This document shows positions 18,891 to 29,997 of a stretch of 64,000 nucleotides of DNA, one piece after another (positions within the stretch are counted from its first letter, which is position 1; the number at the start of each line of letters is the position of its first letter). The translations under genes and the position numbers were made by a program. This DNA is from Photobacterium sp. GJ3 (GTDB lineage Bacteria > Pseudomonadota > Gammaproteobacteria > Enterobacterales > Vibrionaceae), in contig NZ_CP073579.1 in assembly GCF_018199995.1 (NCBI RefSeq), positions 434,001-498,000 of the forward strand. The letters are read 5' to 3'. The notes below the pieces were generated by a model. The model had not been told where the DNA came from. It saw nothing but the letters and a program-made list of their open reading frames with translations, and made no database searches.

Positions 18891-21301
18891 ATGTCGATAA
18901 TCAAGCAGCAGATTGGCGTCAGAACCGCAGCGTTTCTGGCCGTAATGGCCATCTCAGGATGTAACACTCAGGATGATCCGACACCGGAAGATAAAAAAGG
19001 GCAAGTTGGTGTAGGCCACATTGTGCCAGCCCCGGTCTCTGAGCAGCCTGTCGTGTTTACGATTTATCCCTATTTGCAGCAGCCCACTGCACACAGCATG
19101 GCTGTTTTGTTTGAAACCGGGGATGACTCGCCGGAAGTCTGGGTCAGAGCAACCGACAGTGAGGGTGAATTTCTGGTGGTAAAACCTGTGCAGGTTGACC
19201 AAACAAACCTCTACAGTGCAAGCATTCAAGGGCTGGTTGCCAGCACGGCTTATGAATACTTTATTGTCAGTGGTGGGAAAGGGAAAAAACTATCGGCTGT
19301 TTCAAACCGCTATATCTTCAATACTTATCCTTCAGCAGGTGAAAGTCCTTTACCATTCAATGTCATTGCGATCAGTGATACACAAAATAACAGTACCCTT
19401 GGTGCGCTGAACGATATCATCACCAAAGGCGTCATTCCCACGGTCTGTCAGAATCAGGCAGAGCAATGCGCCTCTGAAATTGCGGCGATCACCATTTCCG
19501 GTGATATCGTGAACAATGGCTACGATCTGCTTCAGTGGCGTCGCGACTTCTTTGATCAGTTGAAAGCGATCACACCTTATGTGCCGCTGGTCGCTGTACC
19601 GGGAAACCATGATTATTACGGTAATACAGAGCTGACGAACTACCGCCATTTCTTCCAGCAACCTGAGAATGGTTCTGTAGGCTATGAAGAACGTTGGTAC
19701 TGGCTGGATTATGGCAACCTGAGGCTGGTGGGTCTGGACAGTTATCCCATCTCCAAAAATCACGGTCAGTTTCAGGCTGAAATTCTCGGAATTCAGCGGC
19801 AATGGCTCAGAGAGTTACTGGTCGATACAGAAAGTAATCAGGATGTCGATTATGTGCTGAGTATGTTCCACCATCCGTGTTTGTCTGAAATGTGGTTGTC
19901 AGGTGAAAGTATCGGCAGTTGCGAGATGGTTGCCGAAATGGAAGATTTCAGCCGGAAAACGGGTAAGCTGACGGGGCATTTATTTGGCCACACGCATGCT
20001 TATTCGCGTGGGCAGTCGATGGACACATCTCATCTCTGGCTGAATGCTGCGACAGCCGCGGGGTATCGTGAGAAGATCAACGATGACAACTACTATCACA
20101 ACGACACACGCGACTACGATACGTTTGCCATCAGCCAGAGTGAGTTTGGTTTTAACCTGCTGACGTTCAATCAGGACGCGTCGCCATCCATGAAACTGAC
20201 CCGCTACAGCGCCACCGTTGCATCGAAAGGGGGCGGTTTTGCCAGCCTGGAAGATACTTTTACGGTGTCGGATACGCTGACAATGCAGACTTCCGTGCAG
20301 GCACCGGATGCGCCCCAAGTGTCCGAAGGTCATGGGAATCTGGGGTTGAACCAGTTGAAGCTGGCAATCAGCCACTCGGATCCGGATACAATCTATGAAG
20401 TGCAATGGCAACTGAGCAAAAACAGCCAGTTCAGTGAGGGCGTTTTTGATCTCTGGGGGAACCAGACCCGGAGCCATAACATCTGGCCGATGCAGGACGG
20501 CACCACGCAAGGCAAGCCGGTGGATACGCAGGCTGGCGCTGATTTAACGAAAGTTAATCTGTCGGATTATTCGGGCAAGCTGAAAATGGGAGTTGATGAA
20601 ACCTATAAATGGCAGAAACGATCGTCTGAACATTCCCATGACTCATATCGTGATCCGTTTCAGGGCAGTTCAGCGCCTGTGCTGACACTCTTCCCGGGGA
20701 CACATGGTACTGGCGTGCCCGGGTTCGCAATGAAAACCTGGGATGGTCTGACTGGAGTGATACCGCAACCTTGTCCATCAATGAGGGCGTCACAACCGCA
20801 CTGCCTTTAGTCAATGGTGGCGCAGAAAATCAGGATCTGACGGGCTGGACTCTTGAGCAAGGCTACTGGCGCGTTCTGGAGCAAATCGACAATATCACCG
20901 CATCTGAAGGCCAGTCCTATTTCAGCGCCCGTCCGAACGATTCAACTGCGGGTGGTGCGGCGTATGATGATTTGAGTCAGGTTGTTGATCTCCATCCGTA
21001 CCAAGAGGCTATCGACCAATCCTCTGCTTTTCTGCGCCTGAGTTTCAGCAGCAACGGCTGGGGAGATGGTGATCATGCTGTCGTTACCTTACAAGCTCAG
21101 GACGCGAGCGGAAATAACCTGGGTGAACCCAGCGTGATTCAGACTGAAAGTCAGAAGCAAACCTGGCTTACTCAGACATCCTCAATGCGGATACCGGCCA
21201 ATGCGCGATCGGTGAAACTGACGCTGCGGGCGGTGAAAAAATCCGGCAGTATGGCAGACGTGCATCTGGATGATTTTCAGCTCTCACTGACGCAGCCTTA
21301 A
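18891..21301 (+). pseudogene. Lipoprotein purple-acid-phosphatase-like metallophosphoesterase, frameshifted at 20696-20699
   Basis: The N-terminus has a lipoprotein signal ending at the lipobox ISGCN, so the mature protein is lipid-anchored. A fibronectin-like PAP N-terminal domain (about residues 50-150) precedes a calcineurin-like domain with metal-binding motifs AISDTQNN, SGDIVNNG, PGNHDYYG, FHHPC and GHTH. After CCCGGGGACA the frame breaks; one extra G gives GDTWYWRARVRNENLGW, a normal fibronectin strand, and leads into a C-terminal jelly-roll-like domain ending at 21301. The whole would be about 800 residues. The single-base lesion suggests a sequencing error. Pho-box-like repeats upstream suggest a phosphate-scavenging role. 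Confidence 0.78.
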
Positions 21302-21337
21302 TCCGGTGATCGTTTCTTAGGGGAAGAGACGAATGAG

Positions 21338-21365
21338 CAGGCGGCATCTGTTCCGGGGCCGCCTG
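21338..21365. terminator. Bidirectional terminator hairpin
   Basis: CAGGCGGC / GCCGCCTG 8-bp stem between the convergent metallophosphoesterase and LysE-type genes. No T tail is present, so strength is uncertain. Confidence 0.55.
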
Positions 21366-21368
21366 ATG

Positions 21369-21995
21369 TCATTGGGCCGCAGAAGCTATCATTTTGAGTC
21401 CGAAGATCCCCAGCAACCCGCCTGCAGTCCGGCAAAATGCTTTCTTGAAACTGAGATACACAGATTGTGCTTTTTCAGTGGACAGCAGAATCGCCACACA
21501 GGCGTACCAGCCAAAGTTTGATAAAAATACGCCGGCACTTAATACATAAGGTGTCCCGGATGGCACATCAGCAGGCAGCAATGCAGCGAATACGCTGCTG
21601 AATACCAGGGCTGTTTTCGGGTTGCACAACTGGGTTGTGAGGCCAAAAACAAACCATGATCCGGCATGCTTTTCTGTATGTTTCGGTGAAGTCTGAGGGG
21701 CAGGTTGATCACTGATTTTCCAGATGCGGTAAGCCAGAACGCAGAGGTAAGCTCCGCCCAGAATTTTGAATGTCAGATAAAGTTCAGACACAACCGTCAG
21801 CAAGGTGACGAGTCCGAATGAGGCCAGCAATGCAAACACCAGTGCACCACATCCCATCCCCAGCGCCACGGCGATCGCATGAACGCGTGACTGTGACATC
21901 GCGCACTGGGCCACGAGCAGGAAAGACGGGCCGGGTGTCATCGCGCCCAGCGTGAGTAAGGCCAAAATTGGCCAAAGGAAATGAAATTCGGACAT
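21369..21995 (-). CDS. LysE/RhtB family amino-acid exporter
   Basis: Inner-membrane exporter of 208 residues, typical for the family, with about six helices. The hallmark is the N-terminal GAMTPGPSFLLVAQ. The PKTALVFSSVFAALLP segment marks the second half. The frame extends upstream to 22127, but ATG at 21995 has GAGAAG upstream and starts directly before the first helix. Members export lysine, homoserine, threonine or their lactones; the substrate here is unknown. Confidence 0.88.
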   Translation of the reverse strand: MSEFHFLWPILALLTLGAMTPGPSFLLVAQCAMSQSRVHAIAVALGMGCGALVFALLASFGLVTLLTVVSELYLTFKILGGAYLCVLAYRIWKISDQPAPQTSPKHTEKHAGSWFVFGLTTQLCNPKTALVFSSVFAALLPADVPSGTPYVLSAGVFLSNFGWYACVAILLSTEKAQSVYLSFKKAFCRTAGGLLGIFGLKMIASAAQ

Positions 21996-22309
21996 CTGAA
22001 TGCTTCTCTGTTGGGTTAACTTTTTGACGAGAACTTTTTCACAAGAACTTTGGTGCTGGATTGCCATATTCAAGGTCAACACGGACGATTCTAACCCGGC
22101 AGAATGCTTGCTTTCAATCAATCTCATATCAGAGGTGAAGCGTGTTCAATTGAACAGAACTGTCGGATTTTTTTGATGGTTTTGATAAAGCAGAGTTTTT
22201 TTGTTGTGCTACTTTTAATCCGTACAAGAGATAAATGGCAAGTAATCCAGCAGTTTAATGCTTTAAGCGAATAAGGACGCTGAAGTTCAGTGGCACACAG
22301 GGAGTCAGG

Positions 22310-23104
22310 ATGAATCAACAACAGAATTTCCATTGGGCCTTATCCGCTTTAGTGCTGCTAAGTTTCAGCACGACGGCTCAGGAGCAGGGGGCCTCTGCGG
22401 CGCAGGCAAATAACCCATTGGCGAATATGACGGCGCTGAATTTCCAGAATTATTACATCGGTGATGTTACCGAATCCGATGAAGATGCCAATCAGTTCTG
22501 GATTCGCTATGCCAAGCCCGTCTCTGTGGCGGAGACCAACTGGATTGTGCGGGCTTCACTCCCCGTGAATACCTATCCAATCCCGCCCAATGGCAGTCAT
22601 ACGACTGGTATCGGTGATTTCAATATCTTTGCGGCGTATTTAATTGATACTGGTAATCCAGCTGTGAGCTTCGGTGTGGGGCCACAGTTAACAGCGCCCA
22701 CTGCCAGTAAAGATGAAGTTGGCAGCGAAAAATGGTCTGCGGGCATCGCGAATGTACTTTTTAACGCGAGTTCTGCTGTTTTCCAATACGGTTATTTACT
22801 GACCTGGCAAGAAAGCTTTGCTGGTGAAGATGCCAGACAGGATGTAAATGTCGGTGCCTTTCAGCCGTTTGCCTTCTATCAACTGGGCGGCGGTACCTAT
22901 CTGCGGGCTGCACCAATCTGGGTCTATAACTTTGAAGATGACAGCTACAGCGTGCCGCTTGGCGTTGGTGCGGGTCAGGTGATTAAAAAAGGCAAAACGG
23001 TCTACAACGTGTTTGTTGAGCCACAGTTTTCTGTGGCAGATGATGGCGCGGGGTATCCGGACTGGCAAGTTTTTCTAGGATTCAACATGCAGTTTATCGA
23101 CTAA
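22310..23104 (+). CDS. Outer-membrane beta-barrel protein (transporter-like)
   Basis: A 264-residue protein with a signal peptide ([16 protein letters not shown]) and alternating hydrophobic residues through the mature part, ending in a barrel-like strand ([13 protein letters not shown]). It resembles the small outer-membrane proteins of the phenol-degradation MetA-pathway group, often found beside hydrolases in marine bacteria. It is followed 66 bases later by a secreted alkylsulfatase on the same strand, so it might admit the sulfate ester or export a product. Function is inferred. Confidence 0.65.
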   Translation: MNQQQNFHWALSALVLLSFSTTAQEQGASAAQANNPLANMTALNFQNYYIGDVTESDEDANQFWIRYAKPVSVAETNWIVRASLPVNTYPIPPNGSHTTGIGDFNIFAAYLIDTGNPAVSFGVGPQLTAPTASKDEVGSEKWSAGIANVLFNASSAVFQYGYLLTWQESFAGEDARQDVNVGAFQPFAFYQLGGGTYLRAAPIWVYNFEDDSYSVPLGVGAGQVIKKGKTVYNVFVEPQFSVADDGAGYPDWQVFLGFNMQFID

Positions 23105-23170
23105 AGACTGACATCAGTTTAGCCGTGAATGATGGATATTTGTGAATCAGAGTCGCGAAGGAGTCATGCA

Positions 23171-25215
23171 ATGAAAGCAACATCGAATCAAGAATCAACC
23201 CCGGATTTCAGATTGAAGCACCGAATCACAACAAGATCGGATGATATGCGTCGGACGGTCCGGCTGGCATCTGTGTTTGTTTTGAGCGCATTACTCGCCC
23301 CCGTGGCATTTGCGGCGGAAGAACCAAAGCCCGCGACAGATGCGACCAAATCCGCTAATCAGGCACTGATGGAAGCACTGCCGTTTGAGGATAAAACCAG
23401 TTTTGAAAATGCGCACAAAGGTTTTATTGCCGCTTTACCTCAAGAACAAATTAAAGGTGAGCAGGGAAATCTGGTCTGGGATCCGGCGAAGTATGCATTT
23501 ATCGAAGAAGGGAAAGCGTCTCCGGATACAGTCAACCCCAGTTTGTGGCGTCAGTCGCAACTGATCAATATCTCTGGCTTGTTTGAAGTCACGGAAGGGA
23601 TTTATCAGATCCGAAATCAGGATCTGTCGAATATGACGATTGTCGAAGGGAAAGAAGGCCTCACCATTTTTGACCCGCTGATTTCGACAGAAACCGCAAA
23701 GGTTGCTTTGGATCTGTATTTCGAACATCGTCCGAAAAAACCTGTGGTTGCTGTCGTTTATACCCACAGCCATGTCGATCACTACGGTGGTGTGCGGGGG
23801 TTGTGGATGAAGCGGATGTGACATCCGGGAAAGTGAAAATTTATGCGCCTGTTGGCTTTATGGAAGCTGCAGTCGCTGAAAACGTCATGGCAGGGACGGC
23901 GATGAGCCGCCGGGCCGCTTACATGTATGGTAACTTGCTGCCACCAAGTCCGACGGGACAAGTGGGTGCAGGCTTAGGGACGACGACTTCAGCAGGAACC
24001 GTCTCTTTAATTCCGCCGACAGATATCATTGAAAAAACTGGTGAGACGCGCGTAATCGACGGGCTGACTTACGAGTTTCTGTATGCGCCCGGCTCTGAAG
24101 CACCGTCGGAAATGCTCTTTTATATCAAAGAGAAGAAAGCCATCAATGCTGCTGAGGATTCTACGCATACCCTGCACAACACCTATTCTCTGCGTGGTGC
24201 GAAAATCCGGGATCCGCTGGCATGGTCGAAATACCTGAACCAAGCGATTCATATGTGGGGTAAGGATGCGAACGTCATGTTTGCCATGCACCACTGGCCT
24301 GTCTGGGGCAAGGACAATATTAACAAGCATCTGAAGTCGCAACGTGACCTGTATCGGTTTATTAACGATGAAACGCTTCGAATGGCGAACCAGGGGAAAA
24401 CCATGGTTGAAATTGCGGAAGATTTCAAATTACCCGATGCGCTGAACACTTATTTTTCAAACCGGGGATATTACGGTTCCATCAATCACAATGTGAAAGC
24501 CACTTATGTGTTGTATCTGGGGTGGTTTATCGGGAATCCGGCAACCCTGCATCCTTTAACCCCTGTTGAATCTGCCAAACGTTATGTGGACATGATGGGC
24601 GGCACCGATGAATTACTGAAAAAAGCGAAGGCTTACTATGACAAAGGTGAGTATCGCTGGGTGGCGGAAGTGGTGAATCACGCCGTGTTTGCCGATCCGT
24701 CCAATCAGGCTGCCAAGAATCTGCAGGCAGACGCGTTGGAGCAAATGGGATATCAGGCAGAAAGTGGCCCTTGGCGTAACTTCTATCTGACGGGTGCCAA
24801 AGAGCTGCGGGAAGGGGTGAATAAATTGCCGGTACCCGATACGGCGAGCCCGGATACTGTGAAAGCCATGAGTCTGGATTTGTTCTTTGATTATCTGGCG
24901 ATGCGGCTGAACAGCGAAAAGGCTGATGGAAAATCCATTGTGCTGAATTTTGATTTCACCGATGTGAAAGAAAAATATTTGCTGGAAATGGAGAATGGTG
25001 TTCTGAACCATACTCAGGGGGCTGAATCGAAAGAGGCAGATGTGTCTGTCACACTGGCGAGGACGACTCTCAATGCGATTATGCTGAAGCAAATGAAGCT
25101 CGAAGATGCGATCGAAAAAGGTGATGTGAAAATTTCCGGCGATCAGGACAAACTCGGCGAGTTGGTCTCCTATCTGGATAACTTTGATTTCTGGTTCAAT
25201 ATCGTGACGCCATAA
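23171..25215 (+). pseudogene. Alkyl/aryl sulfatase, MBL fold with SCP2-like C-terminus, frameshifted at 23796-23800
   Basis: Secreted sulfatase of the SdsA1/YjcS type, about 680 residues when repaired. ATG 23171 has AAGGAG in front; ATG 23246 would give a tidier signal peptide (RLASVFVLSALLAPVAFA). The zinc site THSHVDHYGG is near residue 215. Directly after it the frame breaks at a five-G run; a sixth G gives VRGVVDEADVTSGKV and restores the protein. The second frame holds the dimerisation domain (about residues 410-540) and an SCP2-type substrate-binding domain at the C-terminus. These enzymes cleave alkyl sulfates to alcohol and sulfate in the periplasm. Only one lesion is seen, so it is probably functional in the organism. 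Confidence 0.82.
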
Positions 25216-25240
25216 GGTTGTTCAGCACGGGTAGTCACGG

Positions 25241-25270
25241 AACAGGGCACTCGATTTCGAGTGCCCTGTT
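25241..25270. terminator. Strong bidirectional terminator
   Basis: Perfect 14-bp stem AACAGGGCACTCGA / TCGAGTGCCCTGTT with a two-base centre, between the convergent sulfatase and cupin genes. Confidence 0.85.
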
Positions 25271-25273
25271 GTT

Positions 25274-25684
25274 TCATGGCGAATCACGGTGAGGTCGGTG
25301 TTGTGTATCTTCTCCGGCTGTAATAAACAGCATTTTGGCATACTGTTGAATTTTTGCGGTATGCCAGGTGCCTTTTGGCACAAACACGTATGCACCGGGC
25401 TGTGACAATTCCACAGCGTGTATGCCTTCAGCCTGTTCAAGCTGAAACACCGCAGCGCCTTCCAGTAAAATGACGACTTCATCGCCTTGCGGATGAATTT
25501 CACTGCTAGGCCAGTTTTCTGAAAATTCATATAGGCTCACCAGATACTCGTTGTGAAAATCACCAAGCTGGCCAGCCATCAAGCGAGGCCAGAATGTCTC
25601 ATCAATGGCTAACTCTTCAATACGGGCATCCGGACGAAGACGCAAACAGTGGTTTGCCAGTTGTCGCGGCTGTTTCATGTTCAT
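25274..25684 (-). CDS. Single-domain cupin protein
   Basis: Cytoplasmic protein of 136 residues with one cupin barrel. The metal-binding motif is seen as EIHPQGDEVVILLEG and the second motif as PGAYVFVPKGTWHTAKI. Start ATG 25684 is preceded by GGGAG at eight bases; the frame runs further upstream to 25750 without a better RBS. Such small cupins may be enzymes or sensors of small molecules; the substrate is unknown. It faces the sulfatase across a strong terminator. Confidence 0.75.
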   Translation of the reverse strand: MNMKQPRQLANHCLRLRPDARIEELAIDETFWPRLMAGQLGDFHNEYLVSLYEFSENWPSSEIHPQGDEVVILLEGAAVFQLEQAEGIHAVELSQPGAYVFVPKGTWHTAKIQQYAKMLFITAGEDTQHRPHRDSP

Positions 25685-26400
25685 GATCTGATCTCCCTGT
25701 CCATTCATTGCGCCGAAATACAATACCAATCGCAGTAAATAACTGGTCATCCTAGCTTGTTAAAATGTTCGATCACTGCGTTAGATTTTTTGATTGTAGA
25801 ATCACTACTTATCTAAAAACCTGCCTTGTTCTCAAACATTTTTCCTGCGCTATTTCTGATCATTGACTTACTTTGATTGGTATAAGACAAAGATAGCAGA
25901 CGGGTGCATTCATTCCCGATTGTTTCTGATGCGCCATTTAAACTTTGGCTGATTGAATCGTTTTTTACTTACGGTAAGTCGAATGACTATTGAGTCTGAT
26001 GGAAAACAGTATTTATTATTTCTGAATGGTTCGGTTTTAAAGTGAATGATTTATCGCTGCAGATGCGGAAGTATTCGAAGAGAGAACTATTAGTTTGATC
26101 ACATTTTTAATTTTATTTCCTGATTTTTTAGCAGCATGTTATTTCATCGATTGATGAACTGAAAACGGATTTATTTTTAACATTATAAATTGGGTGTTTG
26201 TCCTAAGTGACTGACATTGAAGGACAAGTTTTCTCACTGAACGCTCTGTAACTTCATGTTTTTACTATTTGTTTTTGATGTTCGACTGACCTGGTGATGA
26301 ATTGTATCTCCGTAATATTTAAATCTATAGATAAGTCAATTTGAAAGTTGCTTTGATTATTTTTATAACAAAATAAAGATGAACACCCTGAAATAATTGA
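25685..26400. other. Long AT-rich intergenic region upstream of the aerolysin-like gene
   Basis: About 715 bases with no recognisable gene, much richer in A and T than the flanks and full of short T and A runs. The composition resembles H-NS-silenced or transferred DNA in front of virulence genes. Apart from the promoter at 26401-26430 I see no defined element. Confidence 0.55.
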
Positions 26401-26430
26401 TTGACTCGATAAAATTCACCTTGGTATAAG
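26401..26430 (+). promoter_or_regulatory. Probable sigma-70 promoter of the aerolysin-like gene
   Basis: TTGACT at 26401 and TATAAG at 26425 are separated by 18 bases, close to consensus for both boxes. They lie about 85 bases before the chosen start codon. Confidence 0.6.
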
Positions 26431-26513
26431 ATTTATCGCATATGTGCAAAGTGTATTATTCAAAAACTTGCGCAGTTTTGAATGCGATAACAACAATGAA
26501 CAAGAAGGCAAAT

Positions 26514-27974
26514 ATGAAAAAAGAATGGACACCTTTACTATTGATTATCCCATTCGGATATATATCGAGCGCTTCAGCGATTGAAACCAGTGCGTTTTAT
26601 CCGGAAGAAGTCGAAATCCATTACAATCTTGGGCCTGCCGTCTGTAAAGCCGATTACAGACCGGTTACACGTGCAGAAGCATTGCGTTTCCGGGATTCGA
26701 TCATGAATAAAATCGGTAAGTGGTCGTATGTCACGCTGGCTGATGGCTGGGTGATTATGGGGCCGGGTTATCAGGGGGAAATTAAAGAAGGGAGTGCTGA
26801 GCATACCGCTTGTTACCCGCTCAATGCCGACACCAACATTTTAACTTTCCCTTCTGTCACGATTGATGAAGGTTCGAAAGAGCGGGTTGAGTGGACGCTG
26901 GTGAACGATGCTGACAACTTCGTATTGCCGGCTGCCTATCTTGCGCATCATATGGGATACGCCTGGGTAGGCGGTCCGAAAGGCGCTCAGGTGGGTGAAG
27001 ATATGAAAGTCTGGTGGGACAGTCAGGCCAATGTCTGGAAAATCCGCGGGAATGATGGCGCGTGTGAAGGCTATCGTTGTCAGGACAGGAGCACCATTTC
27101 GGTGAAAAACTTCTCGTACACCATGGATCCGAAGTCTTTCAAAGTTGATGGCTCTGTTGTGAACTCGAACAGCCAGCTGGTGAATACCATTTCGTCAACG
27201 GCGGTCAACAAAACCAGTATTGAACAACAGTACGTCATTGATATCAGCTACAACACCTCGACAAGCTGGTCACAAAACAACAGCTACAGCTTCAGTGAGA
27301 GCGTCGCGGTGACCAGTACGTTCAAGAGCCCGGAAGTGACCGGCGGGGTGGACAAGTCGATTCAGGTCACCATTGGCGCCACGCAAGGCTGGGGCAGTAC
27401 CAGCGGCGGGGAAGAAAGTAACCGTGTGACGATTCAGGCCAGACCGACCGTGCCAGCAAACAGCGCGCTGAAAGTGCTGTTGAATGTATACCGTGCCGAC
27501 ATTTCTTACCCTTATGTGTTTGATGCAGATGTGTCTTACGAACTGGGCTTCGATGGCTTTATGCGCTGGTCGGGGAATGGCCTGTTGTGGCATCCGGAAG
27601 ACAGACCTGATTTCAGTGCGACGTTCGCAATTGGCCGTTTTGCCGGAAATGAAAAGAGCCTTGAATTCCAGTGGGATCACCGTGATATCACCGGGATGAA
27701 CAAAACCTGGGACTGGAACTGGATCGCGCAAACTGCGGGCTCTTATGACACCCGTTACTGGTTGGGTAAGGTGCTGTCGCCGAAGAAAGCCCGAATCAAA
27801 GGCCAGTTCTATGCTGAAGACCAATTCACCGGTGAGCTGTATTTTGAAGAAATCCCGTTGCCACAGGGAGACAGCAATATGGCAACGATGGAAAAAAGCA
27901 TCAAAGATCAGTTGGAAGATGCGGGTCTGACGGATGTCCAGGTGAGTGTGAGAAAAGAAAACTCAGGCGTTTAA
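26514..27974 (+). CDS. Aerolysin-like pore-forming toxin precursor
   Basis: A 486-residue secreted protein that matches proaerolysin along nearly its full length. Signal peptide MKKEWTPLLLIIPFGYISSA with cleavage after SASA. Recognisable blocks are ADGWVIMGPGYQGEIK, YLAHHMGYAWVGGPK, VGEDMKVWW, GACEGYRCQD, RPTVPANSALKV, RADISYPYVFDADVSYEL, GFDGFMRWSGNG and the Trp-rich NKTWDWNWIAQ. Aerolysin binds GPI-anchored proteins, is cut near its C-terminus and assembles as a heptameric beta-barrel pore. The Ser/Thr-rich stretch near residues 230-290 is the likely stem region. The C-terminal propeptide is kept (DAGLTDVQVSV) but the linker before it seems shorter than in Aeromonas. ATG 26514 follows AGAAGG; earlier in-frame starts lack an RBS. 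Confidence 0.9.
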   Translation: MKKEWTPLLLIIPFGYISSASAIETSAFYPEEVEIHYNLGPAVCKADYRPVTRAEALRFRDSIMNKIGKWSYVTLADGWVIMGPGYQGEIKEGSAEHTACYPLNADTNILTFPSVTIDEGSKERVEWTLVNDADNFVLPAAYLAHHMGYAWVGGPKGAQVGEDMKVWWDSQANVWKIRGNDGACEGYRCQDRSTISVKNFSYTMDPKSFKVDGSVVNSNSQLVNTISSTAVNKTSIEQQYVIDISYNTSTSWSQNNSYSFSESVAVTSTFKSPEVTGGVDKSIQVTIGATQGWGSTSGGEESNRVTIQARPTVPANSALKVLLNVYRADISYPYVFDADVSYELGFDGFMRWSGNGLLWHPEDRPDFSATFAIGRFAGNEKSLEFQWDHRDITGMNKTWDWNWIAQTAGSYDTRYWLGKVLSPKKARIKGQFYAEDQFTGELYFEEIPLPQGDSNMATMEKSIKDQLEDAGLTDVQVSVRKENSGV

Positions 27975-28001
27975 TTGACATGATCTGAGTGAAACAATCA
28001 G

Positions 28002-28031
28002 CCGGAAACCCTGTGTGGTTTCCGGTTTTTT
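28002..28031. terminator. Rho-independent terminator after the toxin gene
   Basis: CCGGAAACC / GGTTTCCGG 9-bp stem with a six-base loop and six Ts on the + strand. It may also serve the convergent cobC on the other strand. Confidence 0.88.
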
Positions 28032-28665
28032 AGTTTTGCACTGGGATGACTGAACCAATCTGTTTCACGGCAAAGTAGATTCGGTGCTCACTGTGCGTTA
28101 CCTGAATTTGTGTGAGACTGCCATTTGCGATATTCAGCGTTGAATACCATTTTGGATTTCGCCAGTCGAGTCCCAGAACATCTGCCAGAATCGCCCGGAT
28201 GACACCACCGTGGGTAACGATCAGTAAATCGTTCCGATGGGTTGCGATGGTTTGCGCCCAGGTGGATTGAACCCGGCAGAAGAAATGATCCAGTGACTCA
28301 GCCTCCGGAAGAGGATGACTGGCCGGGTTGTCCCAAAATTGCTCCAATCGTTGCCAGGTCTGACTGTGCGGGGTTAGCGACTCAAATGGTTGGCCATCAA
28401 GTTCACCAAAGTCTATCTCCTGAAATCCGGACGCTGTGATCAAGGGGGTTGAACCGCGAAGTAACTCGGCCAGTGACTGGCAGCGGCGTAAGGGGGAGGT
28501 GATGATCACATCAAAGGGGATCGGTTGAGATTGTATCTGGCGACAGATGACGTGGTTGACGGTCTCGCTCACTGCTATGTCCGTGGTGCCATAGAGCGCT
28601 GGCGGGCCATTGACTTTCCCATGGCGAATCAGTGTCACCGTATAAGATTTCTCGCAAGTGTTCAT
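28030..28665 (-). CDS. cobC: Histidine phosphatase, probable alpha-ribazole phosphatase CobC
   Basis: Cytoplasmic protein of 211 residues with the histidine phosphatase signature LIRHGKVN (phospho-His acceptor) and the second catalytic His in VTHGGVIRA. Beside cobU, cobS and cobT it is most likely CobC, which dephosphorylates alpha-ribazole 5'-phosphate or adenosylcobalamin 5'-phosphate. Overlaps cobU by four bases, so it is the last gene of the cobTSUC transcript. Confidence 0.85.
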   Translation of the reverse strand: MNTCEKSYTVTLIRHGKVNGPPALYGTTDIAVSETVNHVICRQIQSQPIPFDVIITSPLRRCQSLAELLRGSTPLITASGFQEIDFGELDGQPFESLTPHSQTWQRLEQFWDNPASHPLPEAESLDHFFCRVQSTWAQTIATHRNDLLIVTHGGVIRAILADVLGLDWRNPKWYSTLNIANGSLTQIQVTHSEHRIYFAVKQIGSVIPVQN

Positions 28666-29216
28666 GATGAAGCGCCTTTGAGCTGAAGTGGCAATCCGGC
28701 CGCAATCAGCGTGACTTCATTGGCTATCGCTGCGATTTTCTGATTCATCCGACCGGCATGATCCACAAAAGTGCGGCTGACTTCGCCCATCGGCACGACA
28801 CCGAGTCCGACTTCGTTAGAAACGAAGATCAGTTGTGCCGGACACTGGCTGGCCGTTGCTGCCAGTTCAGCAATTCGGGCGGTTAACTGATCGTGGCTAC
28901 AGGTTGTTCCGAGTTCGAAAATCAGATTATTGAGCCACAGGGTCAAGCATTCGATCAGCACAATGTCGTCAGCACGGAAGCTTTTCAGCAAAGCGGCTAA
29001 TTCCAGCGGACATTCATGCTCAACCCAAACTGTGCCTCGCTGCTGCTGATGGTGCAGAATTCGCGCCTGCATTTCCTCATCGAATGCAGTGGCCGTTGCG
29101 ACATAATGCAAAGTATGAGCCGGGGTCGATAATCCATGCGCCAGTTTTTCCGCATAGCTGGATTTGCCGGAACGGGCACCGCCCAGAATCAGGCGAATAT
29201 TTGACGGGTCAGCCAT
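28662..29216 (-). CDS. cobU: Adenosylcobinamide kinase/guanylyltransferase
   Basis: Bifunctional enzyme of 184 residues, the normal CobU length. The P-loop is [14 protein letters not shown], the active-site His region is HHQQQRG, and [11 protein letters not shown] and [12 protein letters not shown] are family blocks. It phosphorylates adenosylcobinamide and attaches GMP to give AdoCbi-GDP for CobS. It overlaps cobS by eight bases and cobC by four. Confidence 0.94.
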   Translation of the reverse strand: MADPSNIRLILGGARSGKSSYAEKLAHGLSTPAHTLHYVATATAFDEEMQARILHHQQQRGTVWVEHECPLELAALLKSFRADDIVLIECLTLWLNNLIFELGTTCSHDQLTARIAELAATASQCPAQLIFVSNEVGLGVVPMGEVSRTFVDHAGRMNQKIAAIANEVTLIAAGLPLQLKGASS

Positions 29217-29997
29217 GCATACCGCCTGTCGGATTCACTGAGGCAATGATGATCAGGTAGATCAGCAGTTCCATCAATTGTTGTGCAGCCCCCAGACAAT
29301 CGCCGGTAAATCCGCCCAGTCTTGCATTCAGCCAGAACTTGAAGGCCATCCTGAAAATCACTGCACCCAGAATGAGCGGGAGCGTCAGTTGCGGGGTAAA
29401 AATCAGGCAGACCAGCACACCAGTGGCAATCAGAAAGAGTAATTCAGGCACCGTCTGGGCGTTGGCAATCGGCTTGCTTTTGCTGGTGTCACTCTCGCGG
29501 ACATAGTGCATGTCAAAAATGAGAGTTGCAGCGACAGCCCGGCTGAGTGTATAGCCCACAATCAGTGCTGCGACCAGCCCGGTTTCTGTGGCCAGATAAC
29601 TGAGCATGATGAATTTACCCAGCAACGCCATTACGAGCGTTGCCGCGCCATAGGTGCCGATCCGACTGTCTTTCATAATGGCCAGACGGCGTTCTGTCGT
29701 CATGCCGCCGCCGATGCCATCGGCCATATCTGTCAGGCCATCTTCATGAAAGGCACCAGTCAGCAGGAGACTGAACACCATCATCAGAAAAACAGCGATC
29801 TGGGGTGGAAACCAGTGAGCAGCCCAAGCGTACAGGAAGGCGCACAGCGCGCCCAATAACAGCCCGACCAGTGCAAAATATCGCCCGGCCCGGTTCATCC
29901 GTTCATCCGAGTAGGGCGTTGCCGCAGGGATCGGCAGGCGGCTGAAAAATGAAACCGCCAGACAAAATAGTTGCGCCTGATAACGAAGGTTGATCAT
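29209..29997 (-). CDS. cobS: Adenosylcobinamide-GDP ribazoletransferase (cobalamin synthase)
   Basis: Inner-membrane enzyme of 262 residues with about six helices. The metal-binding acidic motif [13 protein letters not shown] and [14 protein letters not shown] are the CobS signatures. It joins AdoCbi-GDP and alpha-ribazole to make adenosylcobalamin (phosphate), the final assembly step. It starts directly after the cobT stop codon. Confidence 0.95.
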   Translation of the reverse strand: MINLRYQAQLFCLAVSFFSRLPIPAATPYSDERMNRAGRYFALVGLLLGALCAFLYAWAAHWFPPQIAVFLMMVFSLLLTGAFHEDGLTDMADGIGGGMTTERRLAIMKDSRIGTYGAATLVMALLGKFIMLSYLATETGLVAALIVGYTLSRAVAATLIFDMHYVRESDTSKSKPIANAQTVPELLFLIATGVLVCLIFTPQLTLPLILGAVIFRMAFKFWLNARLGGFTGDCLGAAQQLMELLIYLIIIASVNPTGGMHG

